A DNA stretch of 64,000 bases from Nibrella saemangeumensis (GTDB taxonomy: Bacteria; Bacteroidota; Bacteroidia; Cytophagales; Spirosomataceae). The notes below the pieces were generated by a model. It was not told where the DNA came from. It searched no databases and saw only the letters and a list, made by a program, of their open reading frames with translations. Both the position numbers and the translations under genes were made by a program. Positions 9,226-18,364 of the stretch are shown piece after piece. The stretch is from the NCBI RefSeq assembly GCF_039541915.1, contig NZ_BAABHD010000005.1, positions 62,001-126,000 of the forward strand, written 5' to 3'. Position 1 is the stretch's first letter. Each line of letters opens with the position of its first letter.

Positions 9226-10278
9226 TCAGAACACTACTCCTTTGCCTTCTTCCAGCGCCTGAAACTTTTCGGGCGGAATTCCCTGCTGTTGAAGAGCCTT
9301 GCGCAGATCGGTCACGGGCTCCGTCTCGCCTTCGTCGGCCAGCGGAAATGTCCCGTAGTGGATACCGATACTTTGTTGCGAGCAGACATCTTTGTGAATT
9401 TCTACTGCTTCGGCGGGTGAGCAATGGACCGGAGCCATAAACCATGTCGGCTTGTAGGCACCAATGGGAATCAGCGCCAGCCGCATGGGCCCGTACTGCT
9501 TGCCAATCTGCTTAAAAAACTGCCCATAGCCGGTATCGCCCGCAAAGTGGAGTTTGCCGGCCGTCTGGTTATCCACCACAAAACCGCACCAGAGGGTGGC
9601 ATTGCGGTCAAACATGCCCCGGCCCGAGAAGTGCTGCGCCGGTACACAGTGAATGCGGGTCCGCTCATTGAACGGCTGCGACTGATTCCAGTCCATCTCT
9701 GAGATGTTGCCAAACCCTTCCCTGTCCAGCAGGGCTTTTACGCCCAATGGACAAAAAATCCGGGGCTTATCCCGTTTAACTAGTTGCCGCAGCGTGGGCA
9801 GGTCCAGATGATCCCAGTGGCTGTGGCTCAGCAGAATAATATCGATGGGCGGCAGGTCTTCGAGCCGGATACCCGGTGGGCGGTTGCGCTTCGGTCCAAT
9901 CCAGGTAAAGGGGCTGGGCCGATACGACCAGACCGGATCGGTCAGCACGTTCAGGCTGTCGAACTGAAGTAGTACCGATGAATGATTTACAAACGTCACG
10001 CGCAGATCCTGGCCCGGCACCCAGTTCGGCGGGGGTGGGCCGGGCGGCACATCGCGGTAAGGGGCCCATTCCGTGCGGTCGCGGTTCAGCATCCAGCTCA
10101 ACACGTCTTTAAAGCCACGGGGCTCCACCTGATTGGGGTTAAAAAACTGCTGACCGTCGAAATGATCGCTGACCGGACCCGTGTATTTCGGACCGGAGAT
10201 GGAGTAGCCGATGGCAACAGCAATAACCCCGGCTACAAGTATCAGGCCCAGCAAACCAAGGGAAATTTTGGCGATCAT
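9226..10278 (-). CDS. MBL-fold metallo-hydrolase, UlaG/NAPE-PLD-like, membrane anchored
   Basis: The frame extends to 10368 and would overlap the upstream fasciclin gene. The ATG at 10278 starts directly before a hydrophobic N-terminal helix (MIAKISLGLLGLILVAGVIAV), so it is chosen, giving 350 residues. The metal-binding motif SHSHWDHLD, the later FAGDTGYG and the GIHYGTF histidine mark a metallo-beta-lactamase fold of the UlaG/N-acyl-phosphatidylethanolamine phospholipase D-like group. The preceding TGPVSDHFDGQQFFNP segment is typical of that group. It is probably a periplasmic hydrolase facing the membrane. The substrate is undetermined, though phospholipid-like is possible. Confidence 0.88.
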   Translation of the reverse strand: MIAKISLGLLGLILVAGVIAVAIGYSISGPKYTGPVSDHFDGQQFFNPNQVEPRGFKDVLSWMLNRDRTEWAPYRDVPPGPPPPNWVPGQDLRVTFVNHSSVLLQFDSLNVLTDPVWSYRPSPFTWIGPKRNRPPGIRLEDLPPIDIILLSHSHWDHLDLPTLRQLVKRDKPRIFCPLGVKALLDREGFGNISEMDWNQSQPFNERTRIHCVPAQHFSGRGMFDRNATLWCGFVVDNQTAGKLHFAGDTGYGQFFKQIGKQYGPMRLALIPIGAYKPTWFMAPVHCSPAEAVEIHKDVCSQQSIGIHYGTFPLADEGETEPVTDLRKALQQQGIPPEKFQALEEGKGVVF

Positions 10279-10345
10279 AGGCAGAGAAGAAGGTTGTACC
10301 AGCAGCCGGAGCATTTCCCTCCGGCTGCGGCTTATAAGAACGCAA

Positions 10346-11299
10346 TCAGGGCAGAAGAACCTGGTCAATAATATGCATTACCCCGTTGTTGGTGGCAATA
10401 TCGGCCGTGCGAACGGGTATCAGTCCTGTATTCTTGGTCCCCCTGACTGAAACGCCGGTAGTTGATGCCGCAACGGTGATCCGGTTGTTGCTGAGCATTG
10501 TCGCCAACTGACCCGACTGAAACTGATGCGAAAACAGCACGCCCGGTACCGCATGGTACATCAGCAGATTAACCAGTGTCTGCGGATTGGCACCATTGAT
10601 ACCCGCTTCGTTATAGCCAGCCGCCCGAAAGGCCTCATCGGTAGGTGCAAATAGGGTAATCATGGGAGCATTGGTACCGCCCGTTCCGCCCCCATTCAGG
10701 GCGGTCAGAATACCCGGATTGACAGAAGCCGCCCGCATAGCCGCTGCTACCAGCAAGTTCAGCCCTCGGGCCTGGGCGGTAGCCATGGCGTTGCCGGCAG
10801 CGGGGTTCAGTACCCGGTCAATGACGTGAATGATACCATTAGCCGCCGAAATCGCCGTCTGGCCAATGCGGGAGCCATTCAGAAAAAGCTGGTTGTTGCT
10901 ATTGGTAATAAACGCCGTTGTTCCGCCGGCCGTTGCTACCGGGGTATTGGTACCACCGGGTATGTCGGCGAGCGTGACCAGGTTGCCCAGCACATGGTAC
11001 TGCACGAGCCGGCGTACGTCGTCGGCCGGCAAGGCGGTGATGGCTGCGGGATCAGCGTAGCCGGACGCCCGGAAGGCAGCGTCGTCCGGCGCGAACATGG
11101 TCAGATTGGCTCCTTTTAGCGCGTCGGACATGCCGCCATGCAGTATAGCGGCCCGCAGTATGGTGAATTCGTTGTTTTCCAGAATGACATCGGCAATGGT
11201 TTTGGGCTGCGCGTCCTCGTTTTGCTGGCAGCCGGAGAGCAGGAGCATCAGCAGCGGCAGCAGAGCAAAAGAGCGGCTGAGTTTACCGGATAAAAGCAT
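10346..11299 (-). CDS. Fasciclin (FAS1) domain lipoprotein, two FAS1 repeats
   Basis: A 317-residue protein with lipoprotein signal (SFALLPLLMLLLSGC) and two FAS1 domains. Domain 1 (about 33-165) has FTILRAAILHGGMSDAL, TMFAPDDAAFRASGY, VQYHVLGN and NGIIHVIDRVLNP. Domain 2 (about 170-317) has LFAPTDEAFRAAGY, LLMYHAVPGVLFSHQFQSG and NGVMHIIDQVLLP. FAS1 domains act in adhesion or cell-surface binding. It is surface or periplasm exposed. It ends 68 bp before the start chosen for the MBL hydrolase and may be co-transcribed with it. Confidence 0.93.
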   Translation of the reverse strand: MLLSGKLSRSFALLPLLMLLLSGCQQNEDAQPKTIADVILENNEFTILRAAILHGGMSDALKGANLTMFAPDDAAFRASGYADPAAITALPADDVRRLVQYHVLGNLVTLADIPGGTNTPVATAGGTTAFITNSNNQLFLNGSRIGQTAISAANGIIHVIDRVLNPAAGNAMATAQARGLNLLVAAAMRAASVNPGILTALNGGGTGGTNAPMITLFAPTDEAFRAAGYNEAGINGANPQTLVNLLMYHAVPGVLFSHQFQSGQLATMLSNNRITVAASTTGVSVRGTKNTGLIPVRTADIATNNGVMHIIDQVLLP

Positions 11300-11327
11300 G
11301 TAGCAGGTGTGTTAAATGGAACCATGA

Positions 11328-11335
11328 CAAACATA
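11328..11335 (-). promoter_or_regulatory. Candidate -7 element for the fasciclin gene
   Basis: On the minus strand this reads TATGTTTG, a full match to the Bacteroidota -7 consensus TAnnTTTG, 29 bp upstream of the fasciclin start. No clear -33 TTTG lies at the expected distance, so support is partial. Confidence 0.35.
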
Positions 11336-11441
11336 GAACGAAAAACTGGTATAAGTCTGCATGAAGCGGTAAATAACCCCTTGTAAAAGCCGCTTGTTTT
11401 AAATTGGCACCGGTAAAGGCTTATCTACCGATTTGGTATGT

Positions 11442-11472
11442 TTTGAAACGGCCTGGCGTTTATGTAACTTCG
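11442..11472 (+). promoter_or_regulatory. Candidate Bacteroidota promoter for uppS-bamA operon
   Basis: TTTG at 11442-11445 and TAACTTCG at 11465-11472 are separated by 19 bp. This fits the -33/-7 pattern TTTG-N19-TAnnTTTG with one mismatch. Predicted initiation near 11479 gives a leader of about 45 nt before the uppS ATG. Confidence 0.5.
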
Positions 11473-11522
11473 CAGGCTGTTAATAACAGTCTGTTAATAT
11501 TTGTTAAAACCTCCTCGGCTGG

Positions 11523-12260
11523 ATGAAAGAACACATTGACCGGAGCAATCTGCCTCAACATATTGCCGTTATCATGGACGGGAACGGACGCTGGGCGAAA
11601 CGGCAGGGGGCAGCCCGGGTATTTGGGCATCGAAACGCAATAAAGGCAGTTCGCGAGGTGACAGAAGGATGTGCGGAACTGGGCGTGAAATACCTGACCC
11701 TGTATGCGTTTTCGACCGAAAACTGGAATCGGCCAAAAATTGAAGTCGATGCCTTGATGCATTTGCTGGTGCATACAATACGCGATGAGATTAAAACCCT
11801 GATGGACAACAACGTCCGGCTGGCCACCATTGGCAATACCGAAAGTCTGCCGAAAGACTGCCAGCGGGAGTTACTGGAGGCCATGCGGGCCACTGAAAAC
11901 AATACCGGGCTAACGCTGGTGCTGGCGCTGAGTTACAGCGGCCGCTGGGAAATTCTGGAAGCTGTACGGCACATTGCCGCCGAGGTGCGGGATGGTCACC
12001 TGCAGGTAAGTGACATCAACGAAGCCATGTTCGGCGGGTATCTGGCGACGCGCGATATGCCCGATCCGGAACTGATGATCCGGACGAGTGGCGAAATGCG
12101 GATCAGCAACTTTTTGCTCTGGCAACTGGCGTATTCAGAACTGTATATACCGGATGTGCTGTGGCCGGATTTCCGGAGAGAACACCTGTATGAAGCAATT
12201 ATTTCGTACCAGAAGCGCGAGCGTCGCTTCGGTAAAATCAGCGAGCAGTTGGTCAGGTAA
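11523..12260 (+). CDS. uppS: Isoprenyl transferase (undecaprenyl diphosphate synthase)
   Basis: This 245-residue cis-prenyltransferase condenses isopentenyl diphosphate onto farnesyl diphosphate to make the C55 carrier for peptidoglycan and surface polysaccharides. Signature motifs are IAVIMDGNGRWAKRQG with the catalytic Asp, GHRNAIKAVREV, LTLYAFSTENWNRP, and a C-terminal RTSGEMRISNFLLWQLAYSE followed by WPDF. Length is normal. It heads an envelope operon with bamA and two ompH genes, an arrangement commonly seen in Bacteroidota. Confidence 0.96.
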   Translation: MKEHIDRSNLPQHIAVIMDGNGRWAKRQGAARVFGHRNAIKAVREVTEGCAELGVKYLTLYAFSTENWNRPKIEVDALMHLLVHTIRDEIKTLMDNNVRLATIGNTESLPKDCQRELLEAMRATENNTGLTLVLALSYSGRWEILEAVRHIAAEVRDGHLQVSDINEAMFGGYLATRDMPDPELMIRTSGEMRISNFLLWQLAYSELYIPDVLWPDFRREHLYEAIISYQKRERRFGKISEQLVR

Positions 12261-12371
12261 CGGTTCCGCAGCCGTGCGGCTGTCGGAGTACAGTTCCAAA
12301 CATCGCAACAAAAAATAGATAAGTAGCCTCACGGCAACCGCAGCAGCGATGCAGCGTTTTTACTTACTGGA

Positions 12372-14987
12372 ATGGATACATCTAATTTGAAGCACGTTCT
12401 CACTACCTCTTTATTGAAAAAGGCAGTCCGCATCACCCTGTTATTGGCCATCCTGCTGCCGGTCAGTCTTCAGGCCCAGGTACGGGTAGGCGTTGGCCGC
12501 CCCACTACTACACCGGCTGCCCCGCCCAACGAACTGACCAACTACGCGGATCCCAAAGAGTACACAATTGCCGGTCTGACCGTTACCGGTACCCGCTACC
12601 TGGATCCGAACTCCCTTGTGTCACTGACGGGTTTGAAAGTAGGCGACAAGGTTCGGATTCCGGGCGATGCCGACGGTTCGGCCATTCGCAAACTCATGGA
12701 ATCGGGGCTGCTCGATGATGTGGAACTGGTGGTGACCAAAATAGAAGGCAGTGATATCTTCCTGAACGTAAAGGTACAGGAGCGGCCCCGTCTGTACCGG
12801 ATTACCTATGCCGGTATCCGGAAGGGTGAGCAGGATGCACTGAAAGACAAGGTGAAGATCAACATCGGTAAGATCATCACCAACACCATTATTAAGAATA
12901 CGCAGCTGGCCGTTAAGAAGTACTTTGTTGATAAAGGCTTCCTCAATACCAAAGTAAAGATTACTACCATCCCCGACAGCAGCCGGAACAACGCGACCAT
13001 GCGGGTTCTGGTGGATAAAGGGCAGAAGGTAAAGATCAACCGCATTGAATTTGCTGGTCAGGAGGAAGTACCGGAAAGCAAGGTGCGGATGAAGATGAAG
13101 AGCACGAAAGAGAAGCGTTTCGGACGGCTTTTCACCCCTTCCAAGTTTATCCCGAAAAAGTACGAAGAAGACAAAGAGAAGCTGATCGAGTATTATAATA
13201 AGCTCGGTTACCGGGATGCCGTCATCGTCGATGATACCATATTTGCCCACGATAACCGGTCGATCAACATCCGCATGCAGCTCGATGAGGGGCAGAAGTA
13301 TTACTACCGCAATGTTTCATTTGAAGGCAACTACCTGTATACCGATGAGCGGCTGCGCGAGGTACTGGGTATCAAGAAAGGGGATGTCTACAACCCGGAA
13401 GACCTGGAGAAACGCATGAACGGGAATCCGGGGCAGGATCTGAGTTCGCAGTATATGGACGACGGCTACCTGTACTACAGCGCTACGCCGGTAGAAAAAA
13501 CCATTGATGGCGACTCCATTGATCTGGAAATCCGGGTTTTCGAAGGTAAGCAGGCGACGATCAACCGCATTATTCTGAACGGTAATACCAAGACCAGCGA
13601 CCACGTGGTGATGCGCCAGATCCGGACGCTGCCAGGTCAGAAGTTCTCTAAAACCAACATCATCCGGACCCAACGCGAATTAGCCACGCTGGGTTACTTC
13701 GACCCGGAGAAGATCGGCATCAACCCCGTGCCGCAGCCGGATGGCACCGTCGATATTGAGTATTCCGTGGAAGAAAAACCCAACGACCAGATCGAGTTAT
13801 CCGGTGGCTGGGGCGGTTACATTGGTTTTGTGGGTACGCTGGGACTATCGTTCAACAATTTCTCGGCCAAGAACATCACCAACCTGAACGCCTGGCGGCC
13901 ACTACCGGCCGGCGACGGACAGCGACTGGCGATACGCTTCCAGGCCAACGGCCGGCAGTTTCAGACCTACTCGGCTACCTTTACGGAGCCGTGGCTGGGT
14001 GGCCGCAAACCCAACTCGTTCTCGCTGAGCTGGAGCCATACGATCTTCCGGTCGTTCAGCCAGTTAGACCTGTTTACCCGCTCCATCCGGGGACTGCAGC
14101 CTATAGGTTCGTATTCCAACACCGCCTTTACCCTGGGGCTGGGCCGGCAACTGAAAGTGCCTGATGATTTCTTTACGCTGAGCAACTCCATCAGCTACCA
14201 GCGGTACAATCTGAACAACCTGGATTTGTTCTACAATGGCTACCGGAACGGTATTTCCAACAACTTCACGTTTAATACTACCCTGGCCCGCAACAGCATC
14301 GACAACCCGCAGTTTCCGCGGGGTGGTTCATCCTTTACGTTAAGCGGGTCCTTTACGCCCCCCTATTCGATCTTCCGTCCGGTCGATTACAAACCGGCGG
14401 CCGAAGACCGTTTCAAGTGGGTGGAGTACCACAAATGGATGTTCGACGCGAGCTGGTTCCAGACCGTCTTCGGTAAACTGGTGCTGAACGCCCGCGCTCA
14501 TATGGGCTTTCTGGGCAGTTATAACGCCCGCACCGAAATTGGTCCGTTTGAGCGTTTCGTACTCGGAGGTTCCGGGTTGGCCGGTCAGGGTACGTTTGCC
14601 CTGGCGCAGGACATCATTGGTCTGCGTGGCTACCAGGATCGTAGTGTCTATACAGCCGATAATAACCGCGTGGTTGACTTTAACCAGCGCAATCAGGGCG
14701 GTGTCGTCTACAACAAGTACGTTATGGAACTTCGCTACCCGGTATCGCTCAACCCCTCGGCAACCATCTTTGTGCTGGGCTTTCTGGAGGGCGGTAATAA
14801 CTGGGGCAGCTACCGGCAGTTTAACCCCTTCGACATCAAGCGGTCGGCCGGTATGGGAGCCCGGATCTTCATGCCTGCCTTTGGTCTGATCGGTATCGAC
14901 TACGGCTGGGGCTTCGATGAGTTGCCGGGTGTACAGAAGAAGAATACCGGTCAGTTTCACTTTACCATCGGCCAGCAGTTCAGATAA
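12372..14987 (+). CDS. bamA: Outer membrane protein assembly factor BamA
   Basis: An 871-residue Omp85 protein. It has a signal segment (ITLLLAILLPVSLQAQ), then about five POTRA domains (residues about 55-450), for example YTIAGLTVTGTRYLDP, KINRIEFAGQEEVPESKV, YYRNVSFEGNYLYTDERLRE and TINRIILNGNTKTSDHV. The C-terminal 16-strand barrel contains the conserved loop-6 motif LRGYQD and ends ...QFHFTIGQQFR. It inserts beta-barrel proteins into the outer membrane. It follows uppS by 111 bp and precedes two Skp/OmpH chaperone genes, which deliver BamA substrates. Confidence 0.96.
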   Translation: MDTSNLKHVLTTSLLKKAVRITLLLAILLPVSLQAQVRVGVGRPTTTPAAPPNELTNYADPKEYTIAGLTVTGTRYLDPNSLVSLTGLKVGDKVRIPGDADGSAIRKLMESGLLDDVELVVTKIEGSDIFLNVKVQERPRLYRITYAGIRKGEQDALKDKVKINIGKIITNTIIKNTQLAVKKYFVDKGFLNTKVKITTIPDSSRNNATMRVLVDKGQKVKINRIEFAGQEEVPESKVRMKMKSTKEKRFGRLFTPSKFIPKKYEEDKEKLIEYYNKLGYRDAVIVDDTIFAHDNRSINIRMQLDEGQKYYYRNVSFEGNYLYTDERLREVLGIKKGDVYNPEDLEKRMNGNPGQDLSSQYMDDGYLYYSATPVEKTIDGDSIDLEIRVFEGKQATINRIILNGNTKTSDHVVMRQIRTLPGQKFSKTNIIRTQRELATLGYFDPEKIGINPVPQPDGTVDIEYSVEEKPNDQIELSGGWGGYIGFVGTLGLSFNNFSAKNITNLNAWRPLPAGDGQRLAIRFQANGRQFQTYSATFTEPWLGGRKPNSFSLSWSHTIFRSFSQLDLFTRSIRGLQPIGSYSNTAFTLGLGRQLKVPDDFFTLSNSISYQRYNLNNLDLFYNGYRNGISNNFTFNTTLARNSIDNPQFPRGGSSFTLSGSFTPPYSIFRPVDYKPAAEDRFKWVEYHKWMFDASWFQTVFGKLVLNARAHMGFLGSYNARTEIGPFERFVLGGSGLAGQGTFALAQDIIGLRGYQDRSVYTADNNRVVDFNQRNQGGVVYNKYVMELRYPVSLNPSATIFVLGFLEGGNNWGSYRQFNPFDIKRSAGMGARIFMPAFGLIGIDYGWGFDELPGVQKKNTGQFHFTIGQQFR

Positions 14988-15139
14988 GAAAACAACCCGT
15001 CTGACGTTTAACGATAAAGTTGGCACCTGCTTTAAACCTGGGGCAGAACGGTTTGTCTAAGGACCAAAGCCCGGCGGGAATCAAACTGTCAATCAAATTG
15101 TTATCAATCCGGCGCTGCCAAAAAATACTTAGTGACCGA

Positions 15140-15766
15140 ATGAAAAAAGGATTGGTTTTCCTAATTTTGCTCTCCGTTTGGATGGCAGCCCCGGCACAGG
15201 CCCAGAAATTCGGGTATGTGGATACGGAGTTTGTGTTCAGTAAGATGCCGGATTACCAAAAGGCGCTGACGGAAGTTGACAAGTTTACCGAAAAGTGGTC
15301 GAAGGATATTCAGGACAAGTACTTAGAGATCGACAAACTCCACAAGGCATACCAGGCCGAAGAAATTCTGCTGACTGAGGACATGAAGCGGGAACGCCAG
15401 CGGGTTATCAGTGAGAAGGAACGGGAAGCCCGTGAGTACAATAACAAGGTTTTCGGCTACGAAGGCCTCCTTTTTACCAAGAAAAAGGAACTCATGAAGG
15501 GTCCAATGGAGTTAGTAAATAGAGCAATTGAAAAAGTGGCGGCCCAGAAAAAGCTCGATTTTGTCTTTGACAAGGCCAGTGATTTTGTCATGTTGTACAC
15601 CAACCCCCGGCATGACTATACCGACTACGTAATGGAAGAATTGGGGTTGGAGACCGACAACAAAGCTAATCGAACTACAGCCGCCGGCCCTGCTAACCAG
15701 CCTTCCGTCGGTACCGGAACGACTCCGGGGAATGCATCAAACAGAGTAACCACAAAACCTAAATAG
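15140..15766 (+). CDS. OmpH/Skp-family periplasmic chaperone (first copy)
   Basis: The frame is open from 15020, but the signal peptide MKKGLVFLILLSVWMAAPAQA starts at the ATG at 15140, so the protein is 208 residues. Mature sequence begins QKFGYVDTEFVFSKMPDYQKAL, the OmpH start. A long charged helical tentacle follows (about 45-140: ERQRVISEKEREAREYNNK, LFTKKKELMKGPMELV), then VAAQKKLDFVFDKASDFVMLYTNP. A Thr/Asn/Pro-rich disordered tail closes it. It holds unfolded outer-membrane proteins on the way to BamA, encoded directly upstream. The gap to the second OmpH gene is 16 bp. Confidence 0.92.
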   Translation: MKKGLVFLILLSVWMAAPAQAQKFGYVDTEFVFSKMPDYQKALTEVDKFTEKWSKDIQDKYLEIDKLHKAYQAEEILLTEDMKRERQRVISEKEREAREYNNKVFGYEGLLFTKKKELMKGPMELVNRAIEKVAAQKKLDFVFDKASDFVMLYTNPRHDYTDYVMEELGLETDNKANRTTAAGPANQPSVGTGTTPGNASNRVTTKPK

Positions 15767-15782
15767 TAAATTACAAAACAGA

Positions 15783-16463
15783 ATGAAGAAAAATCTGGTC
15801 ATGGCGTTCGTTGCAGCCCTTATCATGGGTGGTCTGGGCGCACAGGCACAAGCGCAGGCTCAAACTCCGGTAAACCCGGCAGAATCCTCAACAACCGCTG
15901 CGGGACCGCTTAAGTTGGGCTATACAAACATTGATTACATTCTGTCGCAGACTCCGGAAAGCAAGGAAATCCAAAATCAATTAACCATCCAGCGCACACA
16001 ATCTGAAAACGAGATGAAGCGCCTGATGAAAGAGTTTGAAGACAAACTGGCTACCTATGAGAAGGGTGCGGCTCAGATGTCGGATGTCATTCGTGCCGAT
16101 CGCGAGAAGGAACTGCAAGGGCTGCAAACCCGTATTCAGGAATTTCAGCGTAGTGCAGAAAGCCAGTTGCAGACCAAGTATCAGCAGTTGGTGAATCCGG
16201 TTGTACAGAAAATTCAGACCAATATTGATGCGGTAGCGAAAGAAAACGGCTTCACATACATCTTTAACCTAGATGCTGGTGCTGGTACGACTCCGATCCT
16301 GCTGTTTGCCCCGAAGGAAGGTGACGTAACAGAACTGGTCCTGAAGAAAATGGGTGTGAATCCGCAGCAGCAAAATGCGTCGGCCACTACCGGTTCTGCT
16401 CCGGCGACAAACCGCCCGGCGGCTACCCCGGCCAAGCCAACTACGCCTGCTCCGAAGAAGTAA
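15783..16463 (+). CDS. OmpH/Skp-family periplasmic chaperone (second copy)
   Basis: A 226-residue paralog of the preceding gene with signal peptide MKKNLVMAFVAALIMGGLGAQAQA. The OmpH core is LKLGYTNIDYILSQTPESKEI, a coiled-coil tentacle (about 65-130: ENEMKRLMKEFEDKLATYEKG, LQTRIQEFQRSAESQLQ), then VAKENGFTYIFNLDAGAG. An Ala/Pro/Thr-rich tail ends in PAPKK. It is the last gene of the uppS-bamA-ompH-ompH unit, since a terminator follows at 16484. Confidence 0.93.
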   Translation: MKKNLVMAFVAALIMGGLGAQAQAQAQTPVNPAESSTTAAGPLKLGYTNIDYILSQTPESKEIQNQLTIQRTQSENEMKRLMKEFEDKLATYEKGAAQMSDVIRADREKELQGLQTRIQEFQRSAESQLQTKYQQLVNPVVQKIQTNIDAVAKENGFTYIFNLDAGAGTTPILLFAPKEGDVTELVLKKMGVNPQQQNASATTGSAPATNRPAATPAKPTTPAPKK

Positions 16464-16483
16464 TAGGTTTTGCCTATCGTAAA

Positions 16484-16514
16484 GATGCCAGCCGAAACCG
16501 GTTGGCATTTTTTA
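16484..16514 (+). terminator. Intrinsic terminator of the uppS-bamA-ompH operon
   Basis: A hairpin with arms ATGCCA...TGGCAT (inner CCG/CGG pairing) is followed by six or more T residues, about 20 bp after the second ompH stop. Confidence 0.8.
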
Positions 16515-16679
16515 TTGTTGATTGGGTAAAGACCAATGAATAGCATAGAGTAAAAATAGTGCAATAAAATATTACTTATTCCTCAAAAAAACTTTAAAGT
16601 ATTATATTTACAGGAAGCACATAAAATCTAAGTGCTACTTTTGCGTTAACAGTATGACCATTAGTTTGACTTACCCGAT

Positions 16680-18308
16680 ATGTATCAGCACACAAAGACA
16701 CTACTGGGTCTAAGCCTTTTCTTAACCTACTTTACCAGTTCCGCACAGGATAGTAAACCATTACCGTTACAACTAGTCTTACCACAGCAGCGCGGCTGGA
16801 ATACCGTTGCGGAAGGCCAAAAGCTCCAATTCGACCTGAAAGCTACCGGAGCTCCGGCAGACAGCCTTGTCTTTTCCATTGCTCAGGGAAAGCTGGCCGG
16901 TATGCAGTGCGATTCGCTGGGGCAGTTTAGCTGGACGCCTGGTTTCGAACTGGTCGACCGCACCGAAAACGTTAAAACAATTCCGGTAATCTTTGAAGTA
17001 CGCAACAATCGGGGTGATGCCGTCACACAAACCGTGAACTTCCGGGTGACACATGTCAACCGGCCCCCGGTCATTGGTGAGCTACGCCCCTTTTATGTGC
17101 GTTACCGGACGCAGAATGTTTATAAAATGGACCCGGCCGTAGTGCGCGACGAAGACAACGACCCCCTGGCGTTTATTCCCATTGCAGATCAGATGCCGGA
17201 AGGCACCAAGCTCTCTTCGCAGGGTGAATTAACGTGGACGCTCTCCTTGAACCAGTTCAACCAGCTTAAGAACAAGCCCATGTACATAGAGTTCTGGGTA
17301 GAGGACCAACCCACTAAAAGCCGGACCAAGGGCAGGTTGAAGGTTGAGGTAACCCAGATGGATCTGCCACCCGATATCGCTATTGTCCCGAAAGAAACGC
17401 AGTACCGGCTGAAGGAAAACGCATCCGTCAATTTGAAGTTTTACCTGTCGGACCCGAATGGCGACGACGACATTACCACGTTCGATTTTCTGTCGGATAA
17501 CCAGCAGGTGCCTAAAAACGCCCTGGTACGCAATACCAACAACCAGTATGAGTTTATCTGGACGCCCGGGTACGATTTTGTAAAAGACCCATACGATTCG
17601 CTGCGGATTCAGCTTACCTTCTTTGCCCTTGACAAATCTCAAAACCGGGAAGAAAAGAAAGTTTCCTTTACGGTAGTAAATACCATCAATGAAGCGGAGA
17701 AGGATCGCTATTACTATATACAATACCGTCAGGCGCTGGTAAGCGCCTGGAACCTGCTCGAACAACTGCAGGATAAGGAAGAAGAGCTGAAGAAAGGCTA
17801 CAAGAAAGCTAAAAAAGGTAAGCGTGGCCGTTCGGTAGCCAATGCCTCACTGGGGGCAATTACGGGGGTAACACCAGCCATCACATCTATTAAAGCCACC
17901 ACCACGGCCCAGCAGAATCAGCGGCTGATCTCGGCCATCGGCGGCACCGCAGTCATGACAATGGGTACGCTGGAAGCTACCGAGGTAATTGGCAAGTCGA
18001 TGAAAGACCTGCTCGACCGTTTCAACTACGTGATGAATAAGAAAAGTGAGCTGCAGAATAAAGGGGATGTATTTGCCAGAGAGTTTGCCCTGAAGTCGTC
18101 GCGCCGGTCACCTGAATTTGTTAAGAAGCTGGACGACTTTCGGGCGGCCATGAGCCTGAGTGGTCTGGTTGCCCTGGAGTTAGACGCTAACTGGCAGAAC
18201 AAGAAAGAAGCTAACGACAAAGCGCTGAAAAAAACGTTTAAGGACTTTGCCCCACTAGAGGAAAGCGAGTCTGTTGGTCTGAAAGCAAGTGTGGGTAGCT
18301 CGAAGTAA
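16680..18308 (+). CDS. Secreted protein of unknown function with cadherin/Ig-like repeats and helical C-terminus
   Basis: A 542-residue protein with signal peptide (MYQHTKTLLGLSLFLTYFTSSAQ). Residues about 30-340 form three beta-sandwich-like repeats, recognisable by FSWTPGFELVDR and VIFEVRNNRGDAVTQTVNFR, then VVRDEDNDPLAF and GELTWTLSLNQF, then LSDPNGDDDITTFDF and FIWTPGYDF. These resemble putative-Ig/cadherin-like domains. The last 200 residues are helical and Lys-rich (QLQDKEEELKKGYKKAKKGKRGR), with a hydrophobic Ala/Thr/Gly stretch near 395-430. TACTTTTG at 16636-16643 is a possible -7 element. I do not recognise a named family. A role in envelope or surface structure is a guess. Confidence 0.85.
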   Translation: MYQHTKTLLGLSLFLTYFTSSAQDSKPLPLQLVLPQQRGWNTVAEGQKLQFDLKATGAPADSLVFSIAQGKLAGMQCDSLGQFSWTPGFELVDRTENVKTIPVIFEVRNNRGDAVTQTVNFRVTHVNRPPVIGELRPFYVRYRTQNVYKMDPAVVRDEDNDPLAFIPIADQMPEGTKLSSQGELTWTLSLNQFNQLKNKPMYIEFWVEDQPTKSRTKGRLKVEVTQMDLPPDIAIVPKETQYRLKENASVNLKFYLSDPNGDDDITTFDFLSDNQQVPKNALVRNTNNQYEFIWTPGYDFVKDPYDSLRIQLTFFALDKSQNREEKKVSFTVVNTINEAEKDRYYYIQYRQALVSAWNLLEQLQDKEEELKKGYKKAKKGKRGRSVANASLGAITGVTPAITSIKATTTAQQNQRLISAIGGTAVMTMGTLEATEVIGKSMKDLLDRFNYVMNKKSELQNKGDVFAREFALKSSRRSPEFVKKLDDFRAAMSLSGLVALELDANWQNKKEANDKALKKTFKDFAPLEESESVGLKASVGSSK

Positions 18309-18324
18309 CCCTGACTAATTAGAG

Positions 18325-18364
18325 CCATAAGAAAGGCCCGGCATTAGCCGGGCCTTTCTTATGG
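18325..18364. terminator. Bidirectional terminator between convergent genes
   Basis: A perfect 18-bp stem (arms 18325-18342 and 18347-18364) has a 4-nt ATTA loop, with A/T-rich outer ends on both sides. It lies just after the 16680-18308 stop and overlaps the stop codon of lspA (18359-18361), so it can serve both convergent genes. Confidence 0.9.

Noticed and set aside
9226..10278. Beta-lactamase
   Set aside because: The MBL fold has UlaG/NAPE-PLD-type motifs and a membrane anchor, not those of antibiotic-hydrolysing enzymes.
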